A stretch of 64,000 nt of DNA from Cryobacterium algoricola (GTDB taxonomy: Bacteria; Actinomycetota; Actinomycetes; Actinomycetales; Microbacteriaceae). The notes beneath the pieces are model-generated. The model was not told the DNA's origin. It saw nothing but the letters and a program-made list of their open reading frames with translations, and searched no databases. The DNA is taken from positions 58,939-122,938 of the forward strand of contig NZ_SOFG01000017.1 in assembly GCF_004402485.1 (NCBI RefSeq), in the 5' to 3' direction. Positions 32,680 to 40,933 of this stretch are shown piece by piece (position 1 is the stretch's first letter; every line of letters starts with the position of its first letter). A program made the position numbers and the translations under genes.

Positions 32680-32759
32680 GCATAACTCCTGCACATTTCC
32701 GAAAAACCCCGCACTGGGCACGTTTTCGACCCGTTCGGCAGAATCTGCAGGAGTTATGC
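32680..32759. repeat. Long hairpin upstream of the luciferase-like gene (14-bp stem, 52-nt loop)
   Basis: GCATAACTCCTGCA (32680-32693) pairs perfectly with TGCAGGAGTTATGC (32746-32759). The stem and loop lengths are identical to the hairpin at 11709-11788, though the stem sequence differs except for a shared ACTCCTG. It lies in the divergent space between the oxidoreductase (minus) and the ABC-like gene (plus). Confidence 0.75.
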
Positions 32760-32845
32760 CATTCCTGAGAATCTCTCTAAAACCGGTGGGATCCGCCGTG
32801 AATTGGATACAGTAAATCACGCACTGCAACACGATAGGCCCGGCT

Positions 32846-33871
32846 ATGAACCATTTAAGTGACCACACCCTCAGGGATGCCGGAACCACGTCGACCAACG
32901 CGGAGGGCGAACGCGCCGACCAGGACCCCGTCCCCTCTCATGCGTTCCGGGCCATGGCCTTGCTCGATGTACGCGGACTCACCGTGACCACTACCCGCCA
33001 GGTCACACCCGACCGCACTGAAATGCCCCGTGTCACAGAGGTGTCCCGCGTCGCCCTCACCCTCATGCAGGGCGAGTCGCTCGCCCTCGTCGGCGAGGCA
33101 GGCAGCGGCATGACCGCGACGGCCCTCGCTATCGCCGGCCTGCTTCCCCTGGACAAAACCGTGACGAACGGGTCGATCCTGTTCAACGGCCAGGAGCTCG
33201 TCGGCCTGAAACGCCGCGCCCAGGCCCGGCTCCTCGGCGCCAACATTGGATACCTCCCACCCGACCTGCTGGGGTCTCTCGACCCCACCCGCACCATCCT
33301 CAGCCAGCTCGCAACCCCGCTCCGGCGACGTCTCGGGCTCGATCGCCCCGCCGCCCGCGAGCGCGCCCTGAAGGCCCTCGCGCGGGTCGGCCTCGACAAT
33401 TCCGACGTCGTCGCCCTCTCCTACCCGGGCGACCTCTCCCCCGTCGTCGTGCAGCGGGTCGCGGTCGCCGCGGCGCTGTCCTTCGACCCCGAGCTCCTGA
33501 TCGCCACGATCCCCGCCGACCCCGCACACGCACGCCCCCTCGCCGACCTGCTCCGCCTCGTGCGGGCCCTGCAGAGCAAGCACCAGTTCGCGCTCATCCT
33601 CGTCACCGACGACGTCGGCATCGCCGCAGAGTGCTGCGAACGCATAGCCGTGCTCCAGGCCGGGCGCATCGTCGAACAGGGCGCGGTCGACGAGCTGTTC
33701 GCGTACCCGCAGCATCCGCATACCCAGCGGATGCTCGACGCCCGCCAGCCATACGGCTTCGGCCCCGAAGACCTCGCCGCCAGGACAGGGGCCGACGTGC
33801 TGGAGGTCGTCGCGCTGCACTCCATGGGCGCCTCGGCGTACTACCACGACGCCGGCGCCCTCGCCGGCTAG
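32846..33871 (+). CDS. Degenerate Opp/Dpp-type ABC ATPase homologue
   Basis: 341 residues that align along the whole length of a DppD/OppD ATPase ([46 protein letters not shown]). Every catalytic motif is altered: Walker A reads GEAGSGMTA (Lys to Met), the Q-loop is YLPPD, the signature LSGG is LSPVV, Walker B ADEPT is ATIPA (Asp and Glu lost), and the switch His in THD is Asp (VTDD). The frame is nevertheless intact and codon use is normal. No permease or binding protein is nearby. It cannot be an ordinary ATPase; a regulatory or scaffold pseudoenzyme is the likely explanation. Confidence 0.85.
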   Translation: MNHLSDHTLRDAGTTSTNAEGERADQDPVPSHAFRAMALLDVRGLTVTTTRQVTPDRTEMPRVTEVSRVALTLMQGESLALVGEAGSGMTATALAIAGLLPLDKTVTNGSILFNGQELVGLKRRAQARLLGANIGYLPPDLLGSLDPTRTILSQLATPLRRRLGLDRPAARERALKALARVGLDNSDVVALSYPGDLSPVVVQRVAVAAALSFDPELLIATIPADPAHARPLADLLRLVRALQSKHQFALILVTDDVGIAAECCERIAVLQAGRIVEQGAVDELFAYPQHPHTQRMLDARQPYGFGPEDLAARTGADVLEVVALHSMGASAYYHDAGALAG

Positions 33872-33918
33872 CGTCGGCGCGTCAGCGGGTACCCAGCGAC
33901 ACCATCCGGCACCGGACG

Positions 33919-33996
33919 AATTCGACGGACTTTTTGCGTTCTGAACCGGTTTGAGCGCCGTCCCACGTGTCGAGAATCGAAAAACTCCGTCGAATT
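33919..33996. repeat. Long hairpin between the ABC-like gene and vanZ (17-bp stem)
   Basis: AATTCGACGGACTTTTT (33919-33935) pairs with 33980-33996 with one mismatch around a 44-nt loop. The loop contains GAACCGGTTTGAGC, close to part of the loop of the 11.7-kb hairpin (CCGGTTTGAGC), which suggests these elements are related despite unrelated stems. Confidence 0.7.
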
Positions 33997-34127
33997 GGTT
34001 CGCTGTCGCGCGGATTCCAGCGGGCGACCAGCCGGGAGGCATACAGTGGACGGATCGATGGTGACGTGGTCCACAACCCGACGCCGTCGGACCGGTCGCT
34101 CACCCGCTCTGTTCCCCGGGAGGTGCT

Positions 34128-34649
34128 GTGGTGTTCGACACGATCACTGACCGGCAGGGACCGCCCGTCCCCACACCGGCCGGGCACCGGCATCCGCTGC
34201 TGCGCCGCTGGGTGATCGCCCTCGCCGTCGTCTACGTGGTCGCCCTCGCCCTGATCGCGTTCTGGCCGGTCCCGGTCGACCGCAACATCGACGGCCCGCT
34301 GCTGCAGCTCATCGACTGGCTGCACCGGCACGGCGCCCCCGGCTGGTTCCGCTACAGCACCGTCGAGTTCGGCGCGAACATCGTGCTCTTCATCCCGGTC
34401 GGGGTGTTCATCGTGGTGCTCTCCGGCGCCCGGCGCTGGTGGTGGGCCGTGCTCGTCGGATTCGCCGCGAGCTGCACGATCGAGCTCGGCCAGCTGCTCT
34501 TCCTTTCCAGCCGTTTCGCGACCCTCAACGACGTCATCGCCAACACGACCGGCGCCGTCGTCGGCGCCCTCCTCGGCGTCCTGCTGCTGATCCTCGCCGA
34601 GATCGCCCGCCCGCGCGGCTCAGCCGCGCGAGCCGCTAACCCGCACTAG
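34128..34649 (+). CDS. VanZ-like membrane protein
   Basis: 173 residues with four transmembrane helices. VIALAVVYVVALALIAFWPVP, then EFGANIVLFIPVGVFIVVL (the FxxNIxLFxPxG motif of VanZ), VGFAASCTIELGQLLFLSSRFATLNDVIANTTGAVVG (the conserved E-x2-Q-x-R-D helix) and a last helix. VanZ proteins confer low-level teicoplanin resistance in enterococci; most actinobacterial homologues have unknown envelope roles. GTG start with GGGAGG 6 bases upstream. Confidence 0.88.
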   Translation: MVFDTITDRQGPPVPTPAGHRHPLLRRWVIALAVVYVVALALIAFWPVPVDRNIDGPLLQLIDWLHRHGAPGWFRYSTVEFGANIVLFIPVGVFIVVLSGARRWWWAVLVGFAASCTIELGQLLFLSSRFATLNDVIANTTGAVVGALLGVLLLILAEIARPRGSAARAANPH

Positions 34650-34783
34650 CGCTGAGCGCCGTTTTCCGCCCAACGCCCGAGCGTCCCGCTGCGCAAATGA
34701 ATGATGGCGAACTTCGGGCGCAACCTCCCGGTTAGTCCGCCGCACCCGACAAGATACAACGCCTGAAGGAAGAAATCGCGAGT

Positions 34784-35833
34784 CTAGATTCCCAAGTTCA
34801 GGTTGTCGACCGCATCCTTCGCTCCTTGCCGCGCAACGTGGTCGAGAAGTCGTCTGACCTCATCAATGGGCGGGTAGACGGAGTCGTAGGTAATCGGTTG
34901 AGGGAGATGTGCGAGTCTCTCCCTAAGTTTGCTTTTCCATTTTCGATTGATGCGCAGCGACCAGCCATAGGCGCTCCAGCTGCTTGCATTCCGTGGCCTC
35001 AGGCCGACTGCTGGAAAGTTGATCGTGAGCGTGCAGACCCTTCGAAAGTCACTCGCAGCTAGTGTCTTGCCATGGCCGACATCTGATGACTTCTTCTTCC
35101 AATAGACGGGGTAGTCGCCCCCGCTGGAGTAAAGTCCGCCCACGAGGAATGTTCCCTGCTGTGCGCGCATGCGCGCATCAAGGGGTGTCATCGGGAGGTG
35201 CCACACCTTTGTCGACCAGTTTCTTCGATCTGAAGTCCTGCCGATCCAATCCGTCCACGGAAGGCGTGTTCCGGCGGCTTCTGGTGCTGGAAGTTCATCA
35301 TCATCGTTCCGAACGGTGAAGAGGAACACTCGGCCGTCCTCAGAATCATTCTTTTCGCACGCGAAATAGAGAGAAACCAGCGGCGAAGCGGACACGTCGA
35401 GAAGCCGAGTCGGCGAGGAATGGTGCTGAAGGAGGCCGAGAGTCTCCAGGTTTGAGAGTCCAAGCCCAATTCCATTGACGCGTGCAGCCTCGAGTACCCG
35501 GATCTCCGCCTCTGCAAGAACAGACTCGGCACGGTACTTCTGCTGCGCGGTCGAAGCTTCTTGAACCTTTTCGATCTCTTGCTGCGCAACGCGATAGAGA
35601 CTCGAATTCACTCCATGTACCGCTCGGCTCTGACCTCTGAAAAGCAGAGTGCCTTCATCGAGATTGAAGCCGGCGAGCCGCTCTTCGTTTGTAAAGAAGT
35701 CCCAGATATCGTCAACTGATTTGAAGCCGTCATGGAGGTTGAGCCTGCGCTCGTCCAAGAAATCCTCAACTGAGAAGGCATCTTCGGCATTGTCGTGCGA
35801 CAATCCGCTGATCTCGGCGTTATACATAGTCAA
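34784..35833 (-). CDS. FRG-domain protein
   Basis: 349 residues. The FRG domain shows GTLLFRGQSRAVH (Phe-Arg-Gly) and LGLLQHHSSPTRLLDVSASPLVSLYFAC, its second signature (QHHSxPTRLLDVS). The remainder (WTDWIGRTSD, MRAQQGTFLVGG) is the usual FRG continuation, in which the loop RAQQGxFL is conserved. Base composition is clearly poorer in GC than the genes either side, a sign of transfer. FRG proteins occur singly in defence islands and phage-related regions; the biochemical activity is unknown. No partner gene is adjacent. Confidence 0.85.
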   Translation of the reverse strand: MTMYNAEISGLSHDNAEDAFSVEDFLDERRLNLHDGFKSVDDIWDFFTNEERLAGFNLDEGTLLFRGQSRAVHGVNSSLYRVAQQEIEKVQEASTAQQKYRAESVLAEAEIRVLEAARVNGIGLGLSNLETLGLLQHHSSPTRLLDVSASPLVSLYFACEKNDSEDGRVFLFTVRNDDDELPAPEAAGTRLPWTDWIGRTSDRRNWSTKVWHLPMTPLDARMRAQQGTFLVGGLYSSGGDYPVYWKKKSSDVGHGKTLAASDFRRVCTLTINFPAVGLRPRNASSWSAYGWSLRINRKWKSKLRERLAHLPQPITYDSVYPPIDEVRRLLDHVARQGAKDAVDNLNLGI

Positions 35834-35944
35834 AATCTATCGCCTGATCAGCCACCTGAATGCCCTGGCGGCGGGCACGACTCCCGGCGAGTCCGGCGCC
35901 CACTAGCTAGAGGGTTCGCTCACCAGCCGCCGACCGCATCGTCA

Positions 35945-35972
35945 CGACTACGACTACGACTACGACTACGAC
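35945..35972. repeat. CGACTA hexamer tandem repeat
   Basis: CGACTA is repeated more than four times, ending exactly at the stop codon of the LCP gene (35973). On the minus strand it reads GTCGTAGTCG, so it lies in the 3' untranslated region of that gene. Confidence 0.85.
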
Positions 35973-37001
35973 CTACGGCACCGGCGCCACGGTCTGCATG
36001 GTCTGGTACTCCGGCTCGAAGGTATCGAGGGTGTCCGTCTGGAACGCGTGCTGCACCACCGACAGCTTCGCCAGGTCGAGGTGCACGATCGACTGCCCGT
36101 CGCTCGTCACCCCGATGCCCTTCGTCGGCGCCGTGAAGAAGGTGAAGTCCGTCGAGCGGATGCTGGCCAGCGACCCCGCCAGAACGGTCAGGTAGTCCAC
36201 GTTGAGGCCTTCGTCCACGGCAACGAACGGGCGCACCGCAGACAACAGGGCGGACACCTTGCCGGGGTCGGTCAGCGTCTCCCGCTGCATCGCCTTGGTG
36301 AGCGTGGCCCGCATCACGAGCTGCTGGTTGCGCACCCGCTGGAAGTCCCCGTCGGGGAACGCGCGCCACTCGCGCGCAAAGGCAAGAGTCTCGTCGCCGG
36401 TGAGGTGTTGCATCCCGGACGGGTAGTAGTGGTCACTCGCCGACGACTGGAACCCGACCGGGTTCAGGATATCCACCCCGCCGAGCGTGTCGGTGAGCCC
36501 CTTGTACCCGGCGTAGTCGACGAGTGCGACGTGGTCGATGCGGGTTCCGATGAGTCCCTCGATCGTCTGCACGGCGAGCGGCACGCCGCCATAGGAGAGC
36601 GCCGCATTGATCTTGTCCGAGCCGAACCCCGGCAGGTCGAGCCAGCTGTCGCGCAGAATCGACATCACGTAGACGTGGTGCCGGTCCGCCGGAATGTGTA
36701 CAACCATGATGGTGTCGGAGCGCTGTTTGCTGATGTTCACGAGCGAACCGTTGACTTGATCCCAGGTGTCCGAGCCCAACAGCAGGATGTTCTGCGCCCC
36801 GGCGGCGAGCCCGGTCGAGACCGGCGGTCGGGCGGCCTCCGCCGGAAACGGGTCGGACAGGGTGGGGAGTTTGAGGTCGAAGAACCGCCCGACGATGGAG
36901 CTGATGCTCGCAACTCCTGCCGCAGCCGCGAGCATCAGGACGATCACAATGGAGGTGACCCGCCACACCCCCGACGGCTGGCGCACGGCCGCCTCCGTCA
37001 C
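35973..37001 (-). CDS. LytR-CpsA-Psr (LCP) family protein
   Basis: About 342 residues: cytoplasmic tail, one transmembrane helix (VTSIVIVLMLAAAAGVASI), then the LCP domain. Signature residues: NILLLGSDTWD, KQRSDTIMVVHIPADRHHVYVMSILRDSWLDLPGFGSDKINAALSYGGV (the RSDT, SI-RD and KIN-A motifs) and FQRVRNQQLV (the second Arg pair). LCP enzymes transfer lipid-linked glycopolymers such as teichoic acid, arabinogalactan or capsule to peptidoglycan. The GTG at 37001 is the best start; the frame is open to 37100. Close to sugar-nucleotide and polysaccharide genes, which fits attachment of the surface polymer. Confidence 0.88.
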   Translation of the reverse strand: MTEAAVRQPSGVWRVTSIVIVLMLAAAAGVASISSIVGRFFDLKLPTLSDPFPAEAARPPVSTGLAAGAQNILLLGSDTWDQVNGSLVNISKQRSDTIMVVHIPADRHHVYVMSILRDSWLDLPGFGSDKINAALSYGGVPLAVQTIEGLIGTRIDHVALVDYAGYKGLTDTLGGVDILNPVGFQSSASDHYYPSGMQHLTGDETLAFAREWRAFPDGDFQRVRNQQLVMRATLTKAMQRETLTDPGKVSALLSAVRPFVAVDEGLNVDYLTVLAGSLASIRSTDFTFFTAPTKGIGVTSDGQSIVHLDLAKLSVVQHAFQTDTLDTFEPEYQTMQTVAPVP

Positions 37002-37142
37002 GATTCTCGATTCGGGTTCGACACGGTGGGCCTCCAGCAGTCGCAGTACACAAGCAAGACAGGGACAGTGCAAGGAACGGTGCGGTTCAGGTGCAAACAA
37101 TATAGCCCGGGCGGCAACCCCCTGTCCCGGCCCCGAACGCCC

Positions 37143-37163
37143 GAAAAACCCCCGTAAACGGGG
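37143..37163 (-). terminator. Possible leader terminator upstream of the LCP gene
   Basis: On the minus strand CCCCCGTTTACGGGGG is followed by TTTTT. It lies about 140 bases upstream of the LCP start with no minus-strand gene before it, so if functional it would act as an attenuator in the LCP leader. The structure is small. Confidence 0.3.
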
Positions 37164-37225
37164 GACGACACGCCGTCTATCACCGCGTAATGACGCCGTA
37201 ACCTTTCTTCAATAACCTGAGTGTC

Positions 37226-38119
37226 ATGACCACGAAGATAACCAAAGCCGTCATCCCCGCCGCCGGGCTGGGTACGCGCTTCCTGCCTGCGACCAAGGCC
37301 ATGCCCAAGGAGATGCTCCCGGTCGTCGACAAGCCCGCGATCCAGTACGTCGTGGAGGAAGCCGTCGCCGCCGGCCTCACCGACGTGCTCATGATCACGG
37401 GCCGCAACAAGAACGCGCTCGAGAACCACTTCGACCGCATGACCGAGCTCGAGGACCTGCTCGAGAAGAAGGGCGACCAGGACCGCCTCGCCAAGGTGCG
37501 TTTCGCCACCGGACTCGCCGACGTGCACTACGTGCGCCAGGGCGACCCGCTCGGTCTCGGCCACGCCGTATTGCGTGCAAAGATGCACATCGGCCACGAG
37601 CCCTTCGCCGTGCTTCTGGGCGACGACATCATCGACGACCGCGATGTGCTGCTGTCCAAGATGCTCACCGAGCAGACCAAACGCAACGCCACGATCATCG
37701 CCTTGATGGAGGTCGAGCCCGAGGCCATCCACCTCTACGGTTGCGCCGCCGTCGAGACCACGGACGACCCCGACGTGGTGAAGGTGACCGGCCTGGTCGA
37801 GAAGCCTTCCGCAGCGGATGCCCCGTCGAACCTGGCCATCATCGGTCGCTACGTGCTCCGCCCCGAGATCTTCGAGGTGCTGCAGAACACCAAGCCCGGC
37901 AAGGGCAACGAGATCCAGCTCACCGACGCCTTGCAGGTGATGGCGGTCAACCCGCAGTTCACCGGCGGCGTGTACGGCGTCATCTTCCGCGGTCGCCGCT
38001 ACGACACCGGCGACCGGCTCGACTACATCAAGGCCATCGTGCAGCTCGCCGTCGACCGTCCCGACCTCGGCCCGGACCTCCGCGTGTGGCTACAGGAGTT
38101 CGCCGCGACCCTCGAGTGA
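37226..38119 (+). CDS. galU: UTP-glucose-1-phosphate uridylyltransferase
   Basis: 297 residues. KAVIPAAGLGTRFLPATKAMPKEMLPVVDKPAIQYVVEEA is the nucleotide-binding signature; HYVRQGDPLGLGHAVL, FAVLLGDDIID (metal Asp), VTGLVEKPSAADAPSN and GNEIQLTDALQ complete the GalU family. It forms UDP-glucose, the precursor for UDP-glucuronate (via the dehydrogenase at 39435) and for glycan synthesis. Divergent from the LCP gene. Confidence 0.95.
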   Translation: MTTKITKAVIPAAGLGTRFLPATKAMPKEMLPVVDKPAIQYVVEEAVAAGLTDVLMITGRNKNALENHFDRMTELEDLLEKKGDQDRLAKVRFATGLADVHYVRQGDPLGLGHAVLRAKMHIGHEPFAVLLGDDIIDDRDVLLSKMLTEQTKRNATIIALMEVEPEAIHLYGCAAVETTDDPDVVKVTGLVEKPSAADAPSNLAIIGRYVLRPEIFEVLQNTKPGKGNEIQLTDALQVMAVNPQFTGGVYGVIFRGRRYDTGDRLDYIKAIVQLAVDRPDLGPDLRVWLQEFAATLE

Positions 38120-38292
38120 CGCGAAGGGGTTCCCGCAACCTCTTTCACGGGTGCACAAGAACGAATTCATTCCATCGACATTGCGGTTTGTTATCGTTCA
38201 GCGGGTTCATAGCTCCTCGACAGTAGTCTGGCCAGAGATTCGCTGAAGCAACGATTCCGTTAACACCGCCGATCGTCCCAAGAGGATTCAGA

Positions 38293-38595
38293 ATGTCGTC
38301 ATCGCTCCCCGAAACGCAGCCTCCCGACCCCGACTCCGTCCGTTCTGCACGGCAGATCGACCTAAACTCGATCCACCCGCTCCTTCTCGAGAAATTCGGC
38401 ACGCCGAAAGCGCTGCCGAAGGCGATTTCGGTCTACTTTCCCGAGCACGGCTGGGATCACTCTATGAAACGTGAGGTCCTCAACCTGGGACTCGTCCGCA
38501 ACCTCCGTTCCAACGGAGCCACGCTCGTCGTCGCGAAGTGGAGGAGGATCGAGCGCCAGTTCACTCTCACCGCGCTCGATTTCCCGGTCGGCTAG
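38293..38595 (+). CDS. Small protein of unknown function
   Basis: 100 residues: an acidic Pro/Ser-rich start, then HPLLLEKFGTPKALPKAISV and a basic C-terminal half (LGLVRNLRSNGATLVVAKWRRIERQFTLTALDF). A plausible AGAGGA site lies 8 bases upstream of the ATG. No domain recognised. It converges on the phosphomannomutase-like gene with 16 bases between. Confidence 0.45.
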   Translation: MSSSLPETQPPDPDSVRSARQIDLNSIHPLLLEKFGTPKALPKAISVYFPEHGWDHSMKREVLNLGLVRNLRSNGATLVVAKWRRIERQFTLTALDFPVG

Positions 38596-38611
38596 TGCCG
38601 CCCTTGTCGAA

Positions 38612-39385
38612 TCAGACGGAAGCGGCCGCGAGCTTGGGGATGAGCGTCTCCAGGAACGCGGCCGTGTCTTCCCAACCCTCGACAGCGAAGCACTCGACCC
38701 CGAGTGCGAGCACCGGGTAGTCGTTGCCGTCTTCGTCGAGGCGGTCGCCCACGAAGAGCATGTCGTCGAGCGGTACACCGGTCAGCTGGGCAAGCTTCTT
38801 CATGCCGTAGGCCTTGTCGATGCCCTGTCGGGTGATGTCGACCGAGGTGGAACCCCCAGAGCGCACCTCGAGGTCGGGAAGAAGCGCCTGCACGGCCTCA
38901 CGCAGTGTATTCTTCTTGCTCCCTGTCGGATCCCAGGCGACCTTGGACGCGACCGGTGCGACCTGACCGAGCGCCGAGAACGTGATCTGCGAGCCGCGGT
39001 CCTCCAGAATCGGACCCCAGGTGTCGCTTTCCCAATAACCGAGTTCTCGGGCCGTGGTCTCCACGGCCACGAGCGCACGCGACTTCTGGTCGTCGGTGAG
39101 GTACTCCGCGTAGATCTGAGTCCAGTCGCCGCCCTGATGCAGGTAGTACTGCGTGCCGCACGTGGGCATCAGGTGCAGTCGGGCGAGTGCCGCATCATCG
39201 ACGTCGATGAGGTTGTCGATGAGCTGCATGTGGAACTGACCGATCTGGCCACCGGAGATGACACACACCTCGGCGACACCGAGCAGGCGCACCATCAAGT
39301 CGGCCATCCGCGGGTCGATCGGGGACTTGGACGCCGCAAGGGTGTCATCCAGGTCGAAGGCGACCAGGCGGGGAAGAGTCGTCAT
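38612..39385 (-). CDS. HAD-superfamily phosphomannomutase-like protein
   Basis: 257 residues. HAD motif I is VAFDLDDTLAASKSPID with the nucleophile Asp near residue 10; motif IV is DDMLFVGDRLDEDGNDYPV. VCVISGGQIGQF, then LHLMPTCGTQYY, and the SGGSTSVDITRQGIDKAYGM block match the eukaryotic-type phosphomannomutase (PMM) family within HAD class IIB. It would interconvert mannose-6- and mannose-1-phosphate and so feed GDP-mannose to the gmd products at 44-46 kb, although no ManC is in view. The ATG at 39385 is the family start. Confidence 0.8.
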   Translation of the reverse strand: MTTLPRLVAFDLDDTLAASKSPIDPRMADLMVRLLGVAEVCVISGGQIGQFHMQLIDNLIDVDDAALARLHLMPTCGTQYYLHQGGDWTQIYAEYLTDDQKSRALVAVETTARELGYWESDTWGPILEDRGSQITFSALGQVAPVASKVAWDPTGSKKNTLREAVQALLPDLEVRSGGSTSVDITRQGIDKAYGMKKLAQLTGVPLDDMLFVGDRLDEDGNDYPVLALGVECFAVEGWEDTAAFLETLIPKLAAASV

Positions 39386-39434
39386 GAGTGTGCTGTGTTC
39401 CTTACTGAAACGTTCGGCAGTCGTACGGGACCGG

Positions 39435-40748
39435 TTATGGACGCCCCAGACCATGGTACGTCCACCCGGAAGACCGCCACGCGGCCGGGTCGAACGAGTT
39501 TCGCCCGTCAATGACGATCTTGTTCTTCACCAGGTTGCCAACCCAGTCCGGGTCGAGGTGCCGGAATTCGGGCCACTCGGTCACGAGCACCACGGCGTCC
39601 GCGCCGCGCAGAGTCTCCTCCAGATCGGTGGCGTACGTCAGCTGCGGATGACGGGCCCGTGCGTTCTCAATGGCCTGCGGGTCAGTCGCGACAACCTTCG
39701 CGCCAAGACCATGCAGTTGCACCGCGACGTCGAGCGCCGGGGAGTCGCGCACATCGTCCGAGTGCGGTTTGAAGCTGAGCCCCAGTACGGCTACTTTCGC
39801 GTTGTACGCGCTGCCGCCGAGCGCCGATACGGTGAGGTCGATCGCGCGCTGACGACGCCGCAGATTGATCGAATCGACTTCCTTGAGAAAAGCGACCGAT
39901 TCACCGCGACCCAGCTCTTCGGCTCGGGCCGTGAAGGCGCGGATGTCCTTGGGTAGGCAGCCGCCGCCGAATCCAACGCCGGCGCCCAGGAAACGTCGTC
40001 CGATGCGGCTGTCGTAGCCGATCGCATCGGCGAGCTGGGTCACATCGGCACCGGTCACCTCGGCGATTTCGGCCATGGCGTTGATGAAGCTGATTTTGGT
40101 GGCAAGGAACGCATTGGCCGCGACCTTGACGAGTTCGGCCGTGGCGAAGTCGGTGATCACGAGCGGAGTCCCCGCGGCAAGTGCGGCGGAATAGATCTCG
40201 TTGAGCAGAGCAGTAGCGTGTTCGCCCAGGTCACCGGCGGCGACACCGTAAACGAGGCGATCGGGGCTGATGGTGTCTTTCACGGCGAAGCCCTCACGGA
40301 GGAACTCCGGGTTCCACGCGAGCGTCGCCCCGGTTCCGGATGCCTCCACAATGCCAGCGAGGCGGCTCGCGGTCCCGACCGGGACGGTGCTCTTGCCCAC
40401 GACGAGGTCACCCTCGCTCAGGTGCGGAAGGAGCGCCTGGACTGCGGCGTCGACGTACGTGAGGTCCGCCGCGTAACTGCCGGGCTTCTGCGGGGTTCCA
40501 ACGGCCACAAAGTGCACCCGGGACCCGGCAACCTCGGAAATATCCGTGCTAAACCGGAGCCGGCCCGTGGCCATCGCCGAGGTCAGGATCTCCGGAAGTC
40601 CGGGTTCGAAGAACGGGGGGAGCCCGACGGCGAGTTGCGCGATCTTCTTCGCGTCGACGTCGATGCCGACCACCTCGTGCCCGAGTTCGACCATCGCCGC
40701 CGCGTGCACGGCACCCAGGTAGCCACAACCAATGACGGATATCTTCAT
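39435..40748 (-). CDS. ugd: UDP-glucose 6-dehydrogenase
   Basis: 437 residues. N-terminal Rossmann fold KISVIGCGYLGAVHAAAMVELGHEVVGIDVD; GTPQKPGSYAADLTYVDAA and STVPVGT; NPEFLREGFAVKDTISPDRLVYG; catalytic Cys in GVGFGGGCLPKDIRAF; C-terminal NAD-like fold with VLGLSFKPHSDDVRDSPALDV. It oxidises UDP-glucose to UDP-glucuronate with two NAD+. UDP-glucose is preferred over UDP-ManNAc as substrate on overall motif match and the nearby galU. Confidence 0.9.
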   Translation of the reverse strand: MKISVIGCGYLGAVHAAAMVELGHEVVGIDVDAKKIAQLAVGLPPFFEPGLPEILTSAMATGRLRFSTDISEVAGSRVHFVAVGTPQKPGSYAADLTYVDAAVQALLPHLSEGDLVVGKSTVPVGTASRLAGIVEASGTGATLAWNPEFLREGFAVKDTISPDRLVYGVAAGDLGEHATALLNEIYSAALAAGTPLVITDFATAELVKVAANAFLATKISFINAMAEIAEVTGADVTQLADAIGYDSRIGRRFLGAGVGFGGGCLPKDIRAFTARAEELGRGESVAFLKEVDSINLRRRQRAIDLTVSALGGSAYNAKVAVLGLSFKPHSDDVRDSPALDVAVQLHGLGAKVVATDPQAIENARARHPQLTYATDLEETLRGADAVVLVTEWPEFRHLDPDWVGNLVKNKIVIDGRNSFDPAAWRSSGWTYHGLGRP

Positions 40749-40847
40749 GCGCGCAGCTCCATAGAGAAAAGCCTAGCGGCGTAGAAACGCGAGGCTCGGA
40801 TAGGCCGCAGGCTTCGCGAGAGAAAAACCACCCGTCTCCCTCCGAAG

Positions 40848-40873
40848 AAAGGCCCCGGACAACGTCCGGGGCC
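40848..40873 (-). terminator. Intrinsic terminator of the first LAxTG gene
   Basis: GGCCCCGGAC pairs with GTCCGGGGCC around a 3-nt loop, followed on the minus strand by TTTCTTC. It is 60 bases past the stop of the gene at 40934. Confidence 0.85.
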
Positions 40874-40933
40874 TTCCCAATGGGTCACTTCGTGGCCATC
40901 GAATTCACACCACCTCGGACGACGTTGCCCCGG

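Noticed and set aside
35945..35972. Hexamer repeats considered as part of a CRISPR array
   Set aside because: Units are 6 bp without spacers. No CRISPR array or cas gene is visible in the window.
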